From an uncultured Peptostreptococcaceae bacterium (GTDB lineage Bacteria; Bacillota; Clostridia; Peptostreptococcales; Anaerovoracaceae): a DNA stretch of 39,939 bases. The notes beneath the pieces were generated by a model. That model was not told the DNA's origin, did not search any database, and worked only from the letters and a program-made list of their open reading frames with translations. The stretch is from positions 1 through 39,939 of the forward strand of contig CATJIF010000103.1 in NCBI GenBank assembly GCA_949740445.1. The letters are read 5' to 3'. Shown here one piece after another: positions 24,862 through 33,336 of the stretch. A program made the position numbers and the translations under genes. The first letter of the stretch is position 1. Each line of letters opens with the position of its first letter.

Positions 24862-26388
24862 TTATGCGTATTTTTTAGCGGCGAAGGCATGCAGGCCGAA
24901 GAGGGCAGCTACGATCATCGCTGTAGTGGTAAGGAGTCCCAGCAGGGGAGATACCAGTCCGCCGACTAAAAATCCAGCCGCCGAGCTTGTGCCGACAGTC
25001 AAGCTGTAGGGAAGCTGAGTTCTCACGTGTTGGATGTGGTCGGCTCCGGCCGCTGTTGAGGCTAAAATCGTGGTGTCGGAAATGGGCGAGCAGTGATCGC
25101 CAAAGACGCCGCCGCTTAAGCAGGCACCGATCATCAGCTCCATGGGAATGTGGAACTGGGCAGCGATGGGAAGGGCGATGGGCATGGTGATGGCCCAGAC
25201 GCCCCAGGAGCTTCCCGTGGAAAAACCCACAAAGGCACCGACGATAAAGATCATCACAGGCATCAGTCCCGGGGCGATGGAATTGGCTTCCACCAAGTGG
25301 ATCAGATATCCCTTCAGGTCCATAACGCCGGTGAGGGAGCCGATGGACCAGGCCAGCACTAAGATGATGGGGATGTCTGCATTCAAAGCAACGCCCTTGG
25401 TAAACTGCTCTACGATATTCTTGTAGCCGAAAATGCCGGAGCGCGCTCCTAAAAGCCCTGCGGCTACGGATGCCGTAAAGAATCCCAGCGTGATGGAAAG
25501 AACGATATTGGCATTGCGGAAGGCTCCGCCCAAGCCGTTTGCTTTCATATCTCCGGTCCACAGGATCATAACGATCAGGGTGACAAACAGGGTGCAAAGC
25601 GGCAGGATAAAATTCATCGTCGTAATGTTTTTACCGCTGAACAGATCCTCTTCGTCCAGGTCGTACTTCGTCATCGGCACATCGTTTTCGCCGATGAGCT
25701 TTCCCGTTTCTATGGCGCGCTTTTCCGCTTCGTACATGGGCCCGATATCCAGCTTTGTCAGGATGACAAACAACAGCGCCAGCATGCCGAAGATGGCGTA
25801 AAAGTTAAAGGGAATGGCTTTGACAAAGGTCAGCCACGGGTTGTCTGTAATCGCCAGGGCCGCAAAGGCTGCAGCGATCAGGCCTGTGGCATAGGAGCTG
25901 TAGCTGGTGATGGGCGACAGCGTGGCAAAGGGACAGCCCATAACATCGCAGATGTAAGCTAACTTTACCCGGGAAACCCGCAGCTTTTCGGTGATCGGTC
26001 GCATGATGGAGCCCAGCGTCAGCGTCGGTTCGGTAAAGATAAAGGCAAAGGCGCTGAAATAAGTAATCAGCTGCGCCTGGGTTCTGCTCTTTACCCGCTT
26101 TGTAATCAGTTCGCCGAAGGCCTTCGAGGCCCCAGATACCTGGAACATGTAGACAAAGCCACCGCAAGCCGTAATCAGCATCAGTGTGCCTGCATTGTAT
26201 TCGTTGCCGATGTTGGGAATAAAAAAGTCGGAAATCATCATCGGAAGCCCCACGAGCGGATTCCATCCGCTTAAGATGGTAGTGCCGACCCACAGGCCTA
26301 CGACTAAAGAAAGGATGGTTTGCTTGGTAATCAGTGCGAGGCCGATGGCGACCAGTGGAGGAACAATTGTTAAAATACCGTATTCCAT
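24862..26388 (-). CDS. NhaC-family Na+/H+ antiporter-type transporter
   Basis: 508 aa with 10-12 membrane helices. The family signature GGVFGDHCSPISDTT is at about 424-438, with GFSTGSSWGVW at about 395. NhaC-family proteins exchange Na+ for H+ or carry organic substrates such as malate/lactate or amino acids. Here the gene is directly ahead of an amidohydrolase and behind a PucR-type regulator, so an organic-substrate role is plausible (inference). RBS AAAGGAGA before ATG 26388; the upstream open frame is not supported. Confidence 0.9.
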   Translation of the reverse strand: MEYGILTIVPPLVAIGLALITKQTILSLVVGLWVGTTILSGWNPLVGLPMMISDFFIPNIGNEYNAGTLMLITACGGFVYMFQVSGASKAFGELITKRVKSRTQAQLITYFSAFAFIFTEPTLTLGSIMRPITEKLRVSRVKLAYICDVMGCPFATLSPITSYSSYATGLIAAAFAALAITDNPWLTFVKAIPFNFYAIFGMLALLFVILTKLDIGPMYEAEKRAIETGKLIGENDVPMTKYDLDEEDLFSGKNITTMNFILPLCTLFVTLIVMILWTGDMKANGLGGAFRNANIVLSITLGFFTASVAAGLLGARSGIFGYKNIVEQFTKGVALNADIPIILVLAWSIGSLTGVMDLKGYLIHLVEANSIAPGLMPVMIFIVGAFVGFSTGSSWGVWAITMPIALPIAAQFHIPMELMIGACLSGGVFGDHCSPISDTTILASTAAGADHIQHVRTQLPYSLTVGTSSAAGFLVGGLVSPLLGLLTTTAMIVAALFGLHAFAAKKYA

Positions 26389-26503
26389 AAGAATCTCCTT
26401 TCGCAGCTTCATTTCACAGCTTCGTTTGTGTGTCTGCTCCTTCCGACCGCCGGGTATGCGCATTTTGCGGCAATCGAAGGTGCGTCTTGCGCTTTCTTGG
26501 ATA

Positions 26504-26549
26504 TCCATTATGGACAGTATATTACATATGATATGCGGATTCATTATCC
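26504..26549. promoter_or_regulatory. Pair of dyad motifs upstream of the NhaC-type gene
   Basis: TCCATTATGGA (26504-26514, perfect dyad) and GGATTCATTATCC (26537-26549) flank an AT-rich core with TACATATGATATG. Placed about 115-160 bp upstream of the antiporter start, they may be binding sites of the adjacent PucR-family regulator. Promoter hexamers are not resolved. Confidence 0.4.
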
Positions 26550-26632
26550 ACAGTTGCCAAAAATACAACGGCGGTTTTACAACAAAGGATAGGAAGCGAT
26601 TTTCGCATGTTTGCGATTTGTATTCACCGCAG

Positions 26633-28363
26633 CTATGCCTGGTTTTTCATATCCAGCAGGTGTATGCCCAGCTCTAAAAACAGCCGCGTCGTTCCATCCT
26701 CCAAGTCGATGTGAAACGTGTGCCTTAGCTTTTCCAGCCGGTAAAGCATGGTTTTGTAGTGGACGAATAGCTGCTTTGCAGTGCGCCTGGCATTGCAGCC
26801 ACACGCAAGGTAGGCTTTCAGCGTTTCGTAAAACTGCGTATTGCTTTTCTGGTCGTAGTCGTAGACAGCCCGCAGATTTTCCGGTATGATTTCGTTCAGC
26901 GCGCCGATTTCGTTCAGCCGCATAAACAGTTTCAGCAGGCTGTTGTCAGCGTAGCAGGCGATAAAGCTGCAGTCCTTGCCGTTGATCAGCTCACCGTAGG
27001 AAATCGTGGCCCACGCCTGATGATAGCTGCCGGCGGCATTGGTAAGCCCGCAGACGATCTCCCCGATGCCGATCTGAAAGTGCATGCCGGAAAACTGCAT
27101 GGTCAGCATGTGCAGGAGCCGGGAGCAGTAAACTTTCATTTCCTCGTAGCTTTCCTGTTTGCGCTTTTGCCCCACTCTGTGCAGGATATAGATGGCATTG
27201 TCAAATTTGGTTACAATATCCTGTTCGTAGTGCCTGCAGTTAAAGTTTTCGATGTGGTTCATAATGCGGTCGTTCATAAATTCGTACTGGGTGATATAGC
27301 CGTTGGTATCCAGGCGAAGGCGATCCATGGGGCCCGTGGGATTGACGGCAAAAAAGCAATATTCGGCGTCGGTAGCCACGCTCAGCCGTTTGGCGCGGCG
27401 CTTGATTTCATCCTCTTTATCCTCCTTTCTGTAGATCAGGTCGTAGATAAAATCGCTGACAAATTTGTATTCCACATCGCGGAGTTCCAGACGGCGGCGC
27501 ATTTCCGTCAGCGCAGCGTTAGCGAAAATCTCCAGGAGCATCATGTCCATTTCTTCGTAGGAAGTTTCCAGATCAAAAATGGCCAGATATCCTTTGGGCA
27601 TGCCTTCTAAAAGCACGGGAAACAGCAGCCGGTTGCAGCCTGGCTTCGGTGCATCCGGACGGAGAAAATGCACGTATTGCTTGTAATAAAAGAGATTGTG
27701 CAGCTCGCAGCGGTGCAGGTCGTTTTCATCCCGGTCGTAGTCGCACAGCCGCGTGTCTGTAATATCCGTAACGTTGAAAAATTCATCGTAGATGATGACA
27801 GGATTCTTCATCAGGCTGTGGAAATAGCGGATCATGGCCAGCAGATCCGGCTGTTTTAAGGTGATGTCGTTGAATTTTAAGTTGGCCTCGATGATCTTTT
27901 CGTACCAGAGCTGGTGGCTTTGCGCGAGCACGCAGCGAAGCAAATACGCCGTTTTGTAAAGTGTCTGCCCATCGCTGAAATACAGACAGTTGCTGCTTGC
28001 GGATACGCCCTGTGGCAAGTCGCCTTGCGGATGCCTGCCCTGCAAAAGGCCATCCTGCACAAGCGGGCTTTGCAGAGGACTGCTTTGCTGAGAGCGTTGC
28101 AGAGGAATCGCTGTCGAAAAGGCCTCGCCCATCTTCGGCTGCAGTCTCAGATACAGAGTTTTCTGATCGAAACTTTCTGCCGCTGCTTTCGCTGCTTCGG
28201 CATTCATCGCTTTTATATTTCTCGCTTCATCGCTTTCAGCTTCAACCGTAAGCGCCTCAACAGTGGAAATCCTAAGCAGAGGCTTTGCTGCTTTTAAAAT
28301 GTCCGCCAGCTCGGTATAGCCCATATCGCCTGCAAGCGCAATGAGATTGTCCATCGTCCGCAT
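26633..28363 (-). CDS. PucR-family transcriptional regulator
   Basis: 576 aa. The C-terminus (about 515-575: NARRTAKQLFVHYKTMLYRLEKL) is the PucR/CdaR helix-turn-helix; a GGDEF-like PucR middle domain lies around 350-480. The N-terminal half has no recognised ligand domain, and contains a Gln/Pro/Leu-rich patch at about 85-120. Such regulators often control purine, polyamine, sugar-acid or other N-compound catabolism genes next door, usually as activators. ATG 28363 has AAAGGAA six to eight bases upstream. Faces the same way as the antiporter and amidohydrolase genes, which it probably controls. Confidence 0.85.
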   Translation of the reverse strand: MRTMDNLIALAGDMGYTELADILKAAKPLLRISTVEALTVEAESDEARNIKAMNAEAAKAAAESFDQKTLYLRLQPKMGEAFSTAIPLQRSQQSSPLQSPLVQDGLLQGRHPQGDLPQGVSASSNCLYFSDGQTLYKTAYLLRCVLAQSHQLWYEKIIEANLKFNDITLKQPDLLAMIRYFHSLMKNPVIIYDEFFNVTDITDTRLCDYDRDENDLHRCELHNLFYYKQYVHFLRPDAPKPGCNRLLFPVLLEGMPKGYLAIFDLETSYEEMDMMLLEIFANAALTEMRRRLELRDVEYKFVSDFIYDLIYRKEDKEDEIKRRAKRLSVATDAEYCFFAVNPTGPMDRLRLDTNGYITQYEFMNDRIMNHIENFNCRHYEQDIVTKFDNAIYILHRVGQKRKQESYEEMKVYCSRLLHMLTMQFSGMHFQIGIGEIVCGLTNAAGSYHQAWATISYGELINGKDCSFIACYADNSLLKLFMRLNEIGALNEIIPENLRAVYDYDQKSNTQFYETLKAYLACGCNARRTAKQLFVHYKTMLYRLEKLRHTFHIDLEDGTTRLFLELGIHLLDMKNQA

Positions 28364-28510
28364 GGTTGAGTTCCTTTCTTTTTGTCGTCCGGCAATGGCT
28401 TGTCGTTGGTGTGATCGACTTGCCGGTTCGTCGGCGCACGTAGTCAGCTGCTGGTTTATCAGCGCACCCGCCGCCGGATTTGCCGGATTGCGGGTACCTC
28501 TTTTGTTTCT

Positions 28511-28539
28511 ATTATGCGCCATAGAAAGGAAATTTTCAA
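28511..28539 (-). promoter_or_regulatory. Promoter of the PucR-family gene
   Basis: Minus strand TTGAAA, 17-bp spacer, CATAAT (28516-28511). Leads to a GC-rich leader of about 140 bases. The rest of the 513-bp divergent region 28364-28876 holds AT-rich DNA (28560-28640) and no supported gene. Confidence 0.65.
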
Positions 28540-28793
28540 TGCGAATGAAACCAGTACCAATCATAGTAACGGAATTGAAATTTATGTAAAATAAAGAAAA
28601 TTTATCTTGATATAAATTACAATTTATGGTAATATGAGCGTAATCGTTGTTGTTGAACCCCAATATACCGCTGCTACGCTGAAAGTATACTGGCTCCGCT
28701 TCAGCAGAATCCATGTGCTGGAGAAGAAATTTATACCAGCAAAAGGCGCCTGGGGGTAAAATTCCAGCAAAGAACCGGACAAAAACAGGGCGT

Positions 28794-28813
28794 GTACAGG
28801 CGAAACGCTGTAC
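28794..28813. repeat. Inverted repeat just upstream of the nuclease promoter
   Basis: GTACAG (28794-28799) and CTGTAC (28808-28813) around GCGAAACG. It ends 7 bp before the -35, a natural place for a regulator site. Confidence 0.5.
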
Positions 28814-28820
28814 GCAGGCA

Positions 28821-28849
28821 GTGACAATGGCGAACGTTTATGCTATGAT
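28821..28849 (+). promoter_or_regulatory. Promoter of the Rpn-family nuclease gene
   Basis: GTGACA (28821-28826), 17-bp spacer, TATGAT (28844-28849) with a TGC extended -10 element. TSS near 28856, about 20 bases from the ATG. Confidence 0.75.
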
Positions 28850-28876
28850 AAATCCAGGGGATTGGGAAGGGAATAT

Positions 28877-29743
28877 ATGAGTGAATTTTTAATGAAACTG
28901 AAGGTGGACTTCGCCTTTAAGCAGGTGATGCGCAATGAAAACGCCCGCCTGGGCTTTCTCTCGGCCATGCTGCAGATGCCGCCAGAGGATATCCGCGAAA
29001 CGCGGTTGTTAGACACCCACCTCAACAAGCTGCACAAAGACGACAAGCTGGGAATTTTAGATGTGCGGGTCTGCCTGAACAGCGATGCGGAAATCGACAT
29101 CGAAATCCAGCTGGCTCCCTTTCCTGCCTGGACGAAACGGGCGCTGTTCTATCTCTCAAAGATGTATGCAAGCCAGCTGAAAGAAGGCGAGGAATACCAT
29201 CGGATGAAGAAGTGCATCAGCATCAGTATTCTGGACTTTGCTCTATTTTCCGGGCAGAAGGAATTTTATTCCCGCTTTCATCTGTGGGAAGATACGCGGC
29301 GCCTGCTGTACAGCGACCAGATGGAGCTTCATGTGCTGGAGCTTCCCAAACTGCCGGAGGAATTAAAAGAAGATGCCAGCGACATGCTATTATGGGCGAA
29401 ATTTATCAATGCGGAGAAAAAGGAGGAACTTGACATGCTGTCGGAGAAAAATCCTTATATCAAAGAAGCCTACGAAACGCTGCAGGAGGTCAGCCAGGAC
29501 AGGGCGACGCAACTGGAATATCTGGCGAGAGAGAAGGCCATCCGCGACCACAACTACCTGATGGTCGAAGCAGAACGGCGGGGCATTGAAATCGGCGAGC
29601 AGCGCGGCATACAGGCCCTGATTTTAGACGGCATAGAAGAGAATTTCTCAAAAGAGAAAATATTGTTGAAGCTGCAGAAGCGGTTTGACTTGACAGAGGA
29701 ACAAGCAGGGAAATATTATGCTGCCGCTTTGCAATCCCAATAA
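28877..29743 (+). CDS. Rpn family PD-(D/E)XK nuclease / putative transposase
   Basis: 288 aa. Matches the TIGR01784/Rpn group: N-terminal KVDFAFKQVMRNENARLGFLSAML, then the nuclease core with Asp in GILDVRV (about 55-60), EIDIEIQLAP (about 71-80) and RALFYLSKMYASQL, and a C-terminal helical tail with repeated GIEIGEQRGIQ. Such proteins have Mg-dependent DNA endonuclease activity, promote RecA-independent recombination in E. coli, and in some cases act in toxin/phage-defence roles. ATG 28877 with GGAAGGGA upstream; a TTG at 28862 overlaps that RBS. No terminal inverted repeats mark it as a mobile element. Confidence 0.88.
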   Translation: MSEFLMKLKVDFAFKQVMRNENARLGFLSAMLQMPPEDIRETRLLDTHLNKLHKDDKLGILDVRVCLNSDAEIDIEIQLAPFPAWTKRALFYLSKMYASQLKEGEEYHRMKKCISISILDFALFSGQKEFYSRFHLWEDTRRLLYSDQMELHVLELPKLPEELKEDASDMLLWAKFINAEKKEELDMLSEKNPYIKEAYETLQEVSQDRATQLEYLAREKAIRDHNYLMVEAERRGIEIGEQRGIQALILDGIEENFSKEKILLKLQKRFDLTEEQAGKYYAAALQSQ

Positions 29744-29794
29744 ACTTGGAACGGGAGTTATCCCGATGCTGATGAGAGGATGAGGGAACGAACA

Positions 29795-30799
29795 ATGATC
29801 AATCACGTACAACCGGCTGCACCATTTCAAAAAAAGGGCTCTGCGCCTTTCACGAGGCCGGGTACAGTGCTTTCCTGGCTTGCAGGAATTTTGCTCTGCG
29901 CATCCCTTGTGCTGACTGGCTGCGCAGGCGAAAAGGAAGAAGGGCCAGAAGTAGCTGTCACCGAAACGGAAACGGCGGAATGGAAGTGGGCGGAAGGCGA
30001 TACTTTCCTGTTTACAGAGCTGCCGGCGGAAAGCAAAGCGGAGCTTTCTGATTTCTTTGAAGGAAAATCGAGAGCGGAATGGGAGGCTGAGGCGGATGCC
30101 AGCGGTGCTGTGCTGCTTTGGGCAGAGGGAATTACCGCATCTTCTTCCGGCGGCTGTGCGCTCTTCAGCTCCAACCGAAATTGTCTGAATACCCAGGGGG
30201 TTTCGCTGTTTCTTGCGGATTGCAAAACGGGAAAGGAAACGCTGCTGCTAAACGGCACAGATGGCGCCTGTTATTTTGCAACCGGCTGGCTGCCAGATGG
30301 CAGTTGTGCGGTAGTTGAGGCTTCGAAGGATGGCGTTCGAAGCTATCTGCTTTGCGATCTGCAGGGACAGACACAGCCCATAGATCTGGGATGCGAAGCG
30401 CCGTTCATTCTCGACTTCCGCCAGGGTGCCGCTGTGTTTTCTGCCGGGGATGATGCGACCGCGGTAAACTATGGCCGGATACAGGGCGACGGTTCTGTAA
30501 GCGGATTGCGTACCTTTTCACTGGAGGAAGGCTTTTTTATGGGAGATTGTCAAATAAGCCCGGATCTGGACATAGCAGCATTCAAAATACGGGAAAGCTA
30601 CGAGAGTCCGGATCGGGATGTGGTGCTGTGGAGTGCCGTATCCGGAAAGGCTGAGACGCTGCCGGTTCCCGAAATTCCCGGTGCTTCGGATATTGCCGCT
30701 ATCGACTTAAACTGGAGCGGGCAGGAGCTTTGCGTCAATTTCAGCGTGATGCAAAATGGGGAACAAGGGACCGCAGCGATGAGGTGGACGGATCAATAG
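29795..30799 (+). CDS. Putative lipoprotein of unknown function
   Basis: 334 aa. A long N-region (about 24 residues) leads to a hydrophobic segment and the lipobox LTGC with Cys at 43. The mature part is acidic and beta-rich, with repeating strand patterns (SGGCALFSSNRN, GVSLFLADCKTG, SYLLCDLQGQ, VVLWSAVSGK) like a WD40/TolB-type propeller lipoprotein; no specific family is recognised. ATG 29795 has GAGGGA upstream; ATG 29780 is an alternative. Only 51 bp after the nuclease gene, so probably co-transcribed with it. Confidence 0.7.
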   Translation: MINHVQPAAPFQKKGSAPFTRPGTVLSWLAGILLCASLVLTGCAGEKEEGPEVAVTETETAEWKWAEGDTFLFTELPAESKAELSDFFEGKSRAEWEAEADASGAVLLWAEGITASSSGGCALFSSNRNCLNTQGVSLFLADCKTGKETLLLNGTDGACYFATGWLPDGSCAVVEASKDGVRSYLLCDLQGQTQPIDLGCEAPFILDFRQGAAVFSAGDDATAVNYGRIQGDGSVSGLRTFSLEEGFFMGDCQISPDLDIAAFKIRESYESPDRDVVLWSAVSGKAETLPVPEIPGASDIAAIDLNWSGQELCVNFSVMQNGEQGTAAMRWTDQ

Positions 30800-30892
30800 A
30801 GAAAAGAACTAAAAAAGACCAATCCAGAGGCTGTGACGCTATGTCGCAGTTTTTGCATACGCATAATTCAACAGCAGGCTTTCAAAAAACGA

Positions 30893-30916
30893 AAAAATGT
30901 GAAAAATCACATTTTT
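30893..30916. terminator. Hairpin between lipoprotein gene and opp operon
   Basis: AAAAATGTGA (30893-30902) pairs with TCACATTTTT (30907-30916) around AAAA, an AT-flanked terminator. The core TGTGA-N4-TCACA also resembles a CRP/FNR-superfamily half-site pair, though with a 4 rather than 6-bp spacer. Weak promoter hexamers for opp (TTGTCT near 30927 with TAAAAG at 30951) follow. Confidence 0.6.
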
Positions 30917-30990
30917 ACACGGCGTTTTGTCTGACAATTCAGGTGTATTTTAAAAGGCGAAGAAATCCGTTCGAAGTGAAAGGAGGAATT

Positions 30991-31908
30991 ATGGCGAAAT
31001 ATATTATAAAGCGCATTCTTTATTCCATACTTACGATATGGTGCATCATAACCATCACATTCTTTCTGATGAAAATCATCCCCGGCGATCCCTTCGCTGC
31101 AGAAAAGCTGCCCAATGCAGCGGTTAAGGCGGCGATCAGCAAGCAGTACGGGTTCGACCAGCCGTTGTATATTCAGTACGTTAAGTACCTCGGGAACTTC
31201 GTACGCGGTGATTTCGGCATTTCGTATCAGAAGGCCGGCGTCACCGTCAACAAAATCATCGGCGACGGCTTTCCCTATTCGCTGACCATCGGCATATGGG
31301 CTTCGTGCCTCGTAGTGATTGTGGGGGTTTCCATGGGCATCGTCAGCGCTCTGCGCCAGAATAAAATCGCAGACCGCTTGATTATGGTAATGTCCACACT
31401 GGGCTCCACCATTCCCAGCTTCGTGCTCGCCACCGGGTTTCTCTACCTGTTCAGCAAGACGCTGGGCATCGTTCCAGCCTTTGGCGTAGATGAGGCTGCC
31501 GGTTATATCGGGCCCGTGCTGGTAATCGGCGCATTCTCTACCGCATTTATCACCCGTCTGACAAGGACCTCCATATTAGAGGTTTTGCAGCAGGATTACA
31601 TACGGACAGCCCGTTCCAAGGGACTGTCGGAATTTCGCGTCATCGTCAAGCACGCGCTGCGCAATGCGCTGCTGCCGGTGGTTACCTATGTGGGGCCGAT
31701 GATCGCATCCATCGTAACCGGTTCCTTCGTTATCGAAAAGGTGTTTGGCATCCCTGGCATCGGAAAACTGTTTACCGAGAGCATCATCAACCGGGATTAC
31801 ACCATGATTATGGGAATCACTACGTTCTTCGCCGTATTTTTGGTGATTACCGTTTTGGTGGTCGACGTAGCCTACGTGCTGATCGACCCGAGAATCAAAT
31901 ACGAATAG
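30991..31908 (+). CDS. oppB: Oligopeptide ABC transporter permease OppB
   Basis: 305 aa, six membrane helices; N-terminus AKYIIKRILYSILTIWCIIT and MKIIPGDPF are typical of OppB/DppB. The EAA loop that contacts the ATPases is QQDYIRTARSKGLSEFRV (about 205-222), followed by LRNALLPVVTY. C-terminal VEKVFGIPGIGKL-like segment present (IEKVFGIPGIGKL). RBS AAAGGAGGAA before ATG 30991. First gene of oppBCDFA. Confidence 0.93.
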   Translation: MAKYIIKRILYSILTIWCIITITFFLMKIIPGDPFAAEKLPNAAVKAAISKQYGFDQPLYIQYVKYLGNFVRGDFGISYQKAGVTVNKIIGDGFPYSLTIGIWASCLVVIVGVSMGIVSALRQNKIADRLIMVMSTLGSTIPSFVLATGFLYLFSKTLGIVPAFGVDEAAGYIGPVLVIGAFSTAFITRLTRTSILEVLQQDYIRTARSKGLSEFRVIVKHALRNALLPVVTYVGPMIASIVTGSFVIEKVFGIPGIGKLFTESIINRDYTMIMGITTFFAVFLVITVLVVDVAYVLIDPRIKYE

Positions 31909-31920
31909 GAGGGGAAGACC

Positions 31921-33324
31921 GTGGCAAAGTTACATCAAACGAAGACGCCGCCGATACAGGAGCAGGTTCTGCAGGCGCAGGCGTCGCCTTCCGCCTCTGA
32001 AAGTGCGGAATATATGAGCAATCCATGGGATTTTCTGGACGAAAGCCGCAAAGATGCGGAGGAAATCAGCCGCAAGAGTCTGACCTATGCGCAGGATTGC
32101 TGGTTCCGGCTGCGGCGGAACAAAACCTCGATGCTGGCGCTTTGCGTCATCGCACTCATGGTGCTGTCTGCGATTTTCATTCCTTTGTTTTGGGGCTATT
32201 CCTACGAAGACCAGAACCTGAACTTCGCCAACATTCCGCCGAAGCTGGATATTTACCAGTTAGACGAAGATACATATGTATATATCACCAAAGAATACAA
32301 AGCGGTCTTAGTATCGGAAAAGGGCGATCTTCTGGAAATGGCGCAGCTGGTCAACGACGATAAGACCAACCGCATCTATCGCTACGAGGTCGGCGGAAAG
32401 CCGCTGGTGATCGACTACAGCATTTATTTTAACGCCCGGAAGGAAATGCAGCAGCTGGAAGCTCTCGAACGCAAGGGTAAGGATATTCTGGCAGGACAGG
32501 TGAGATTCCTGCAAAAATACGAGCACTCGTGGGAGAAAGACGATGTGGTATCGGCGCACGAGCTCGAGCTGATTATGGAAAACAAGCTGACGCGCTTTGA
32601 GGTCAGCTACGATTCGCAGGTGATTACCGCTCACAAGACGGTATCGAACCACACCTATATCTGGGGAAGCGATTCTCTGGGCAGAGATATTTTTATCCGC
32701 GTCATGTACGGCGCGAGGATGTCGCTGTTAGTGGGCTTTATGGCGGCGCTGATCAATTTCGTCATCGGCGTATTCTACGGCGGTATTGCCGGATATTTTG
32801 GCGGCCGGCTGGATAACGTGATGATGCGCGTGGTGGATATTGTCAGTTCCATTCCCATGATGCTCTACGTAATATTGATTATGGTTGTTTTGGGGCCGGG
32901 GCTGCAATCCATTATCCTGGCCATGAGCGTTACCTACTGGGTGGACATGGCCCGCATCGTCCGGGCGCAGGTATTGAGCCTGCGCGAGCAGGAATTCGTC
33001 ATGGCGGCGCAGCTGCTTGGCGCATCGACGAAGCGGATTTTAATCAAACATCTCATTCCCAATGTAATGGGACCTGTTATGGTATCCATGTCCATGCAGA
33101 TTCCCAGCGCCATGTTTACCGAAGCCTTTTTAAGCTTTATCGGCCTTGGCGTATCGGCACCGCAGGCATCCTGGGGAACGCTGTGCAACGACGCACTGAT
33201 GGGGCTGTCGTCGTATCCGTACCAGATGTTTTATCCGGCGCTGGTGATGTCCATTACCATTTTAGCCTTCAATCTGTTCAGCGACGGGCTGAGAGACGCG
33301 CTGGACCCCAAGCTGAGAAAGTAG
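31921..33324 (+). CDS. oppC: Oligopeptide ABC transporter permease OppC with large insertion
   Basis: 467 aa against about 300 for typical OppC. Residues 1-70 are cytoplasmic and hydrophilic; helix 1 at about 71-93 is followed by a segment of about 160 residues (94-255) rich in charged residues and without membrane helices (LDIYQLDEDTYVYITKEY, KPLVIDYSIYF), placed on the outer face. The standard OppC core then resumes (WGSDSLGRDIFIRVMYGAR, YFGGRLDNVMMRVVDI) with the EAA loop EQEFVMAAQLLGASTKRI at about 358-375. GTG start with AGGAGGGG upstream; 12 bp from oppB. The insert may extend peptide receptor contacts; that is inference. Confidence 0.92.
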   Translation: MAKLHQTKTPPIQEQVLQAQASPSASESAEYMSNPWDFLDESRKDAEEISRKSLTYAQDCWFRLRRNKTSMLALCVIALMVLSAIFIPLFWGYSYEDQNLNFANIPPKLDIYQLDEDTYVYITKEYKAVLVSEKGDLLEMAQLVNDDKTNRIYRYEVGGKPLVIDYSIYFNARKEMQQLEALERKGKDILAGQVRFLQKYEHSWEKDDVVSAHELELIMENKLTRFEVSYDSQVITAHKTVSNHTYIWGSDSLGRDIFIRVMYGARMSLLVGFMAALINFVIGVFYGGIAGYFGGRLDNVMMRVVDIVSSIPMMLYVILIMVVLGPGLQSIILAMSVTYWVDMARIVRAQVLSLREQEFVMAAQLLGASTKRILIKHLIPNVMGPVMVSMSMQIPSAMFTEAFLSFIGLGVSAPQASWGTLCNDALMGLSSYPYQMFYPALVMSITILAFNLFSDGLRDALDPKLRK

Positions 33325-33336
33325 GAGGGGAGAGTC

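Noticed and set aside
27990..28120. Short CTGC/GCAG-rich repeats inside the PucR-family gene
   Set aside because: They encode a Gln/Leu-rich linker in frame and look like codon-driven low complexity, not a separate element.
28877..29743. Rpn/putative transposase gene as an insertion sequence
   Set aside because: No terminal inverted repeats, target duplication or second ORF; Rpn proteins are nucleases rather than true transposases.
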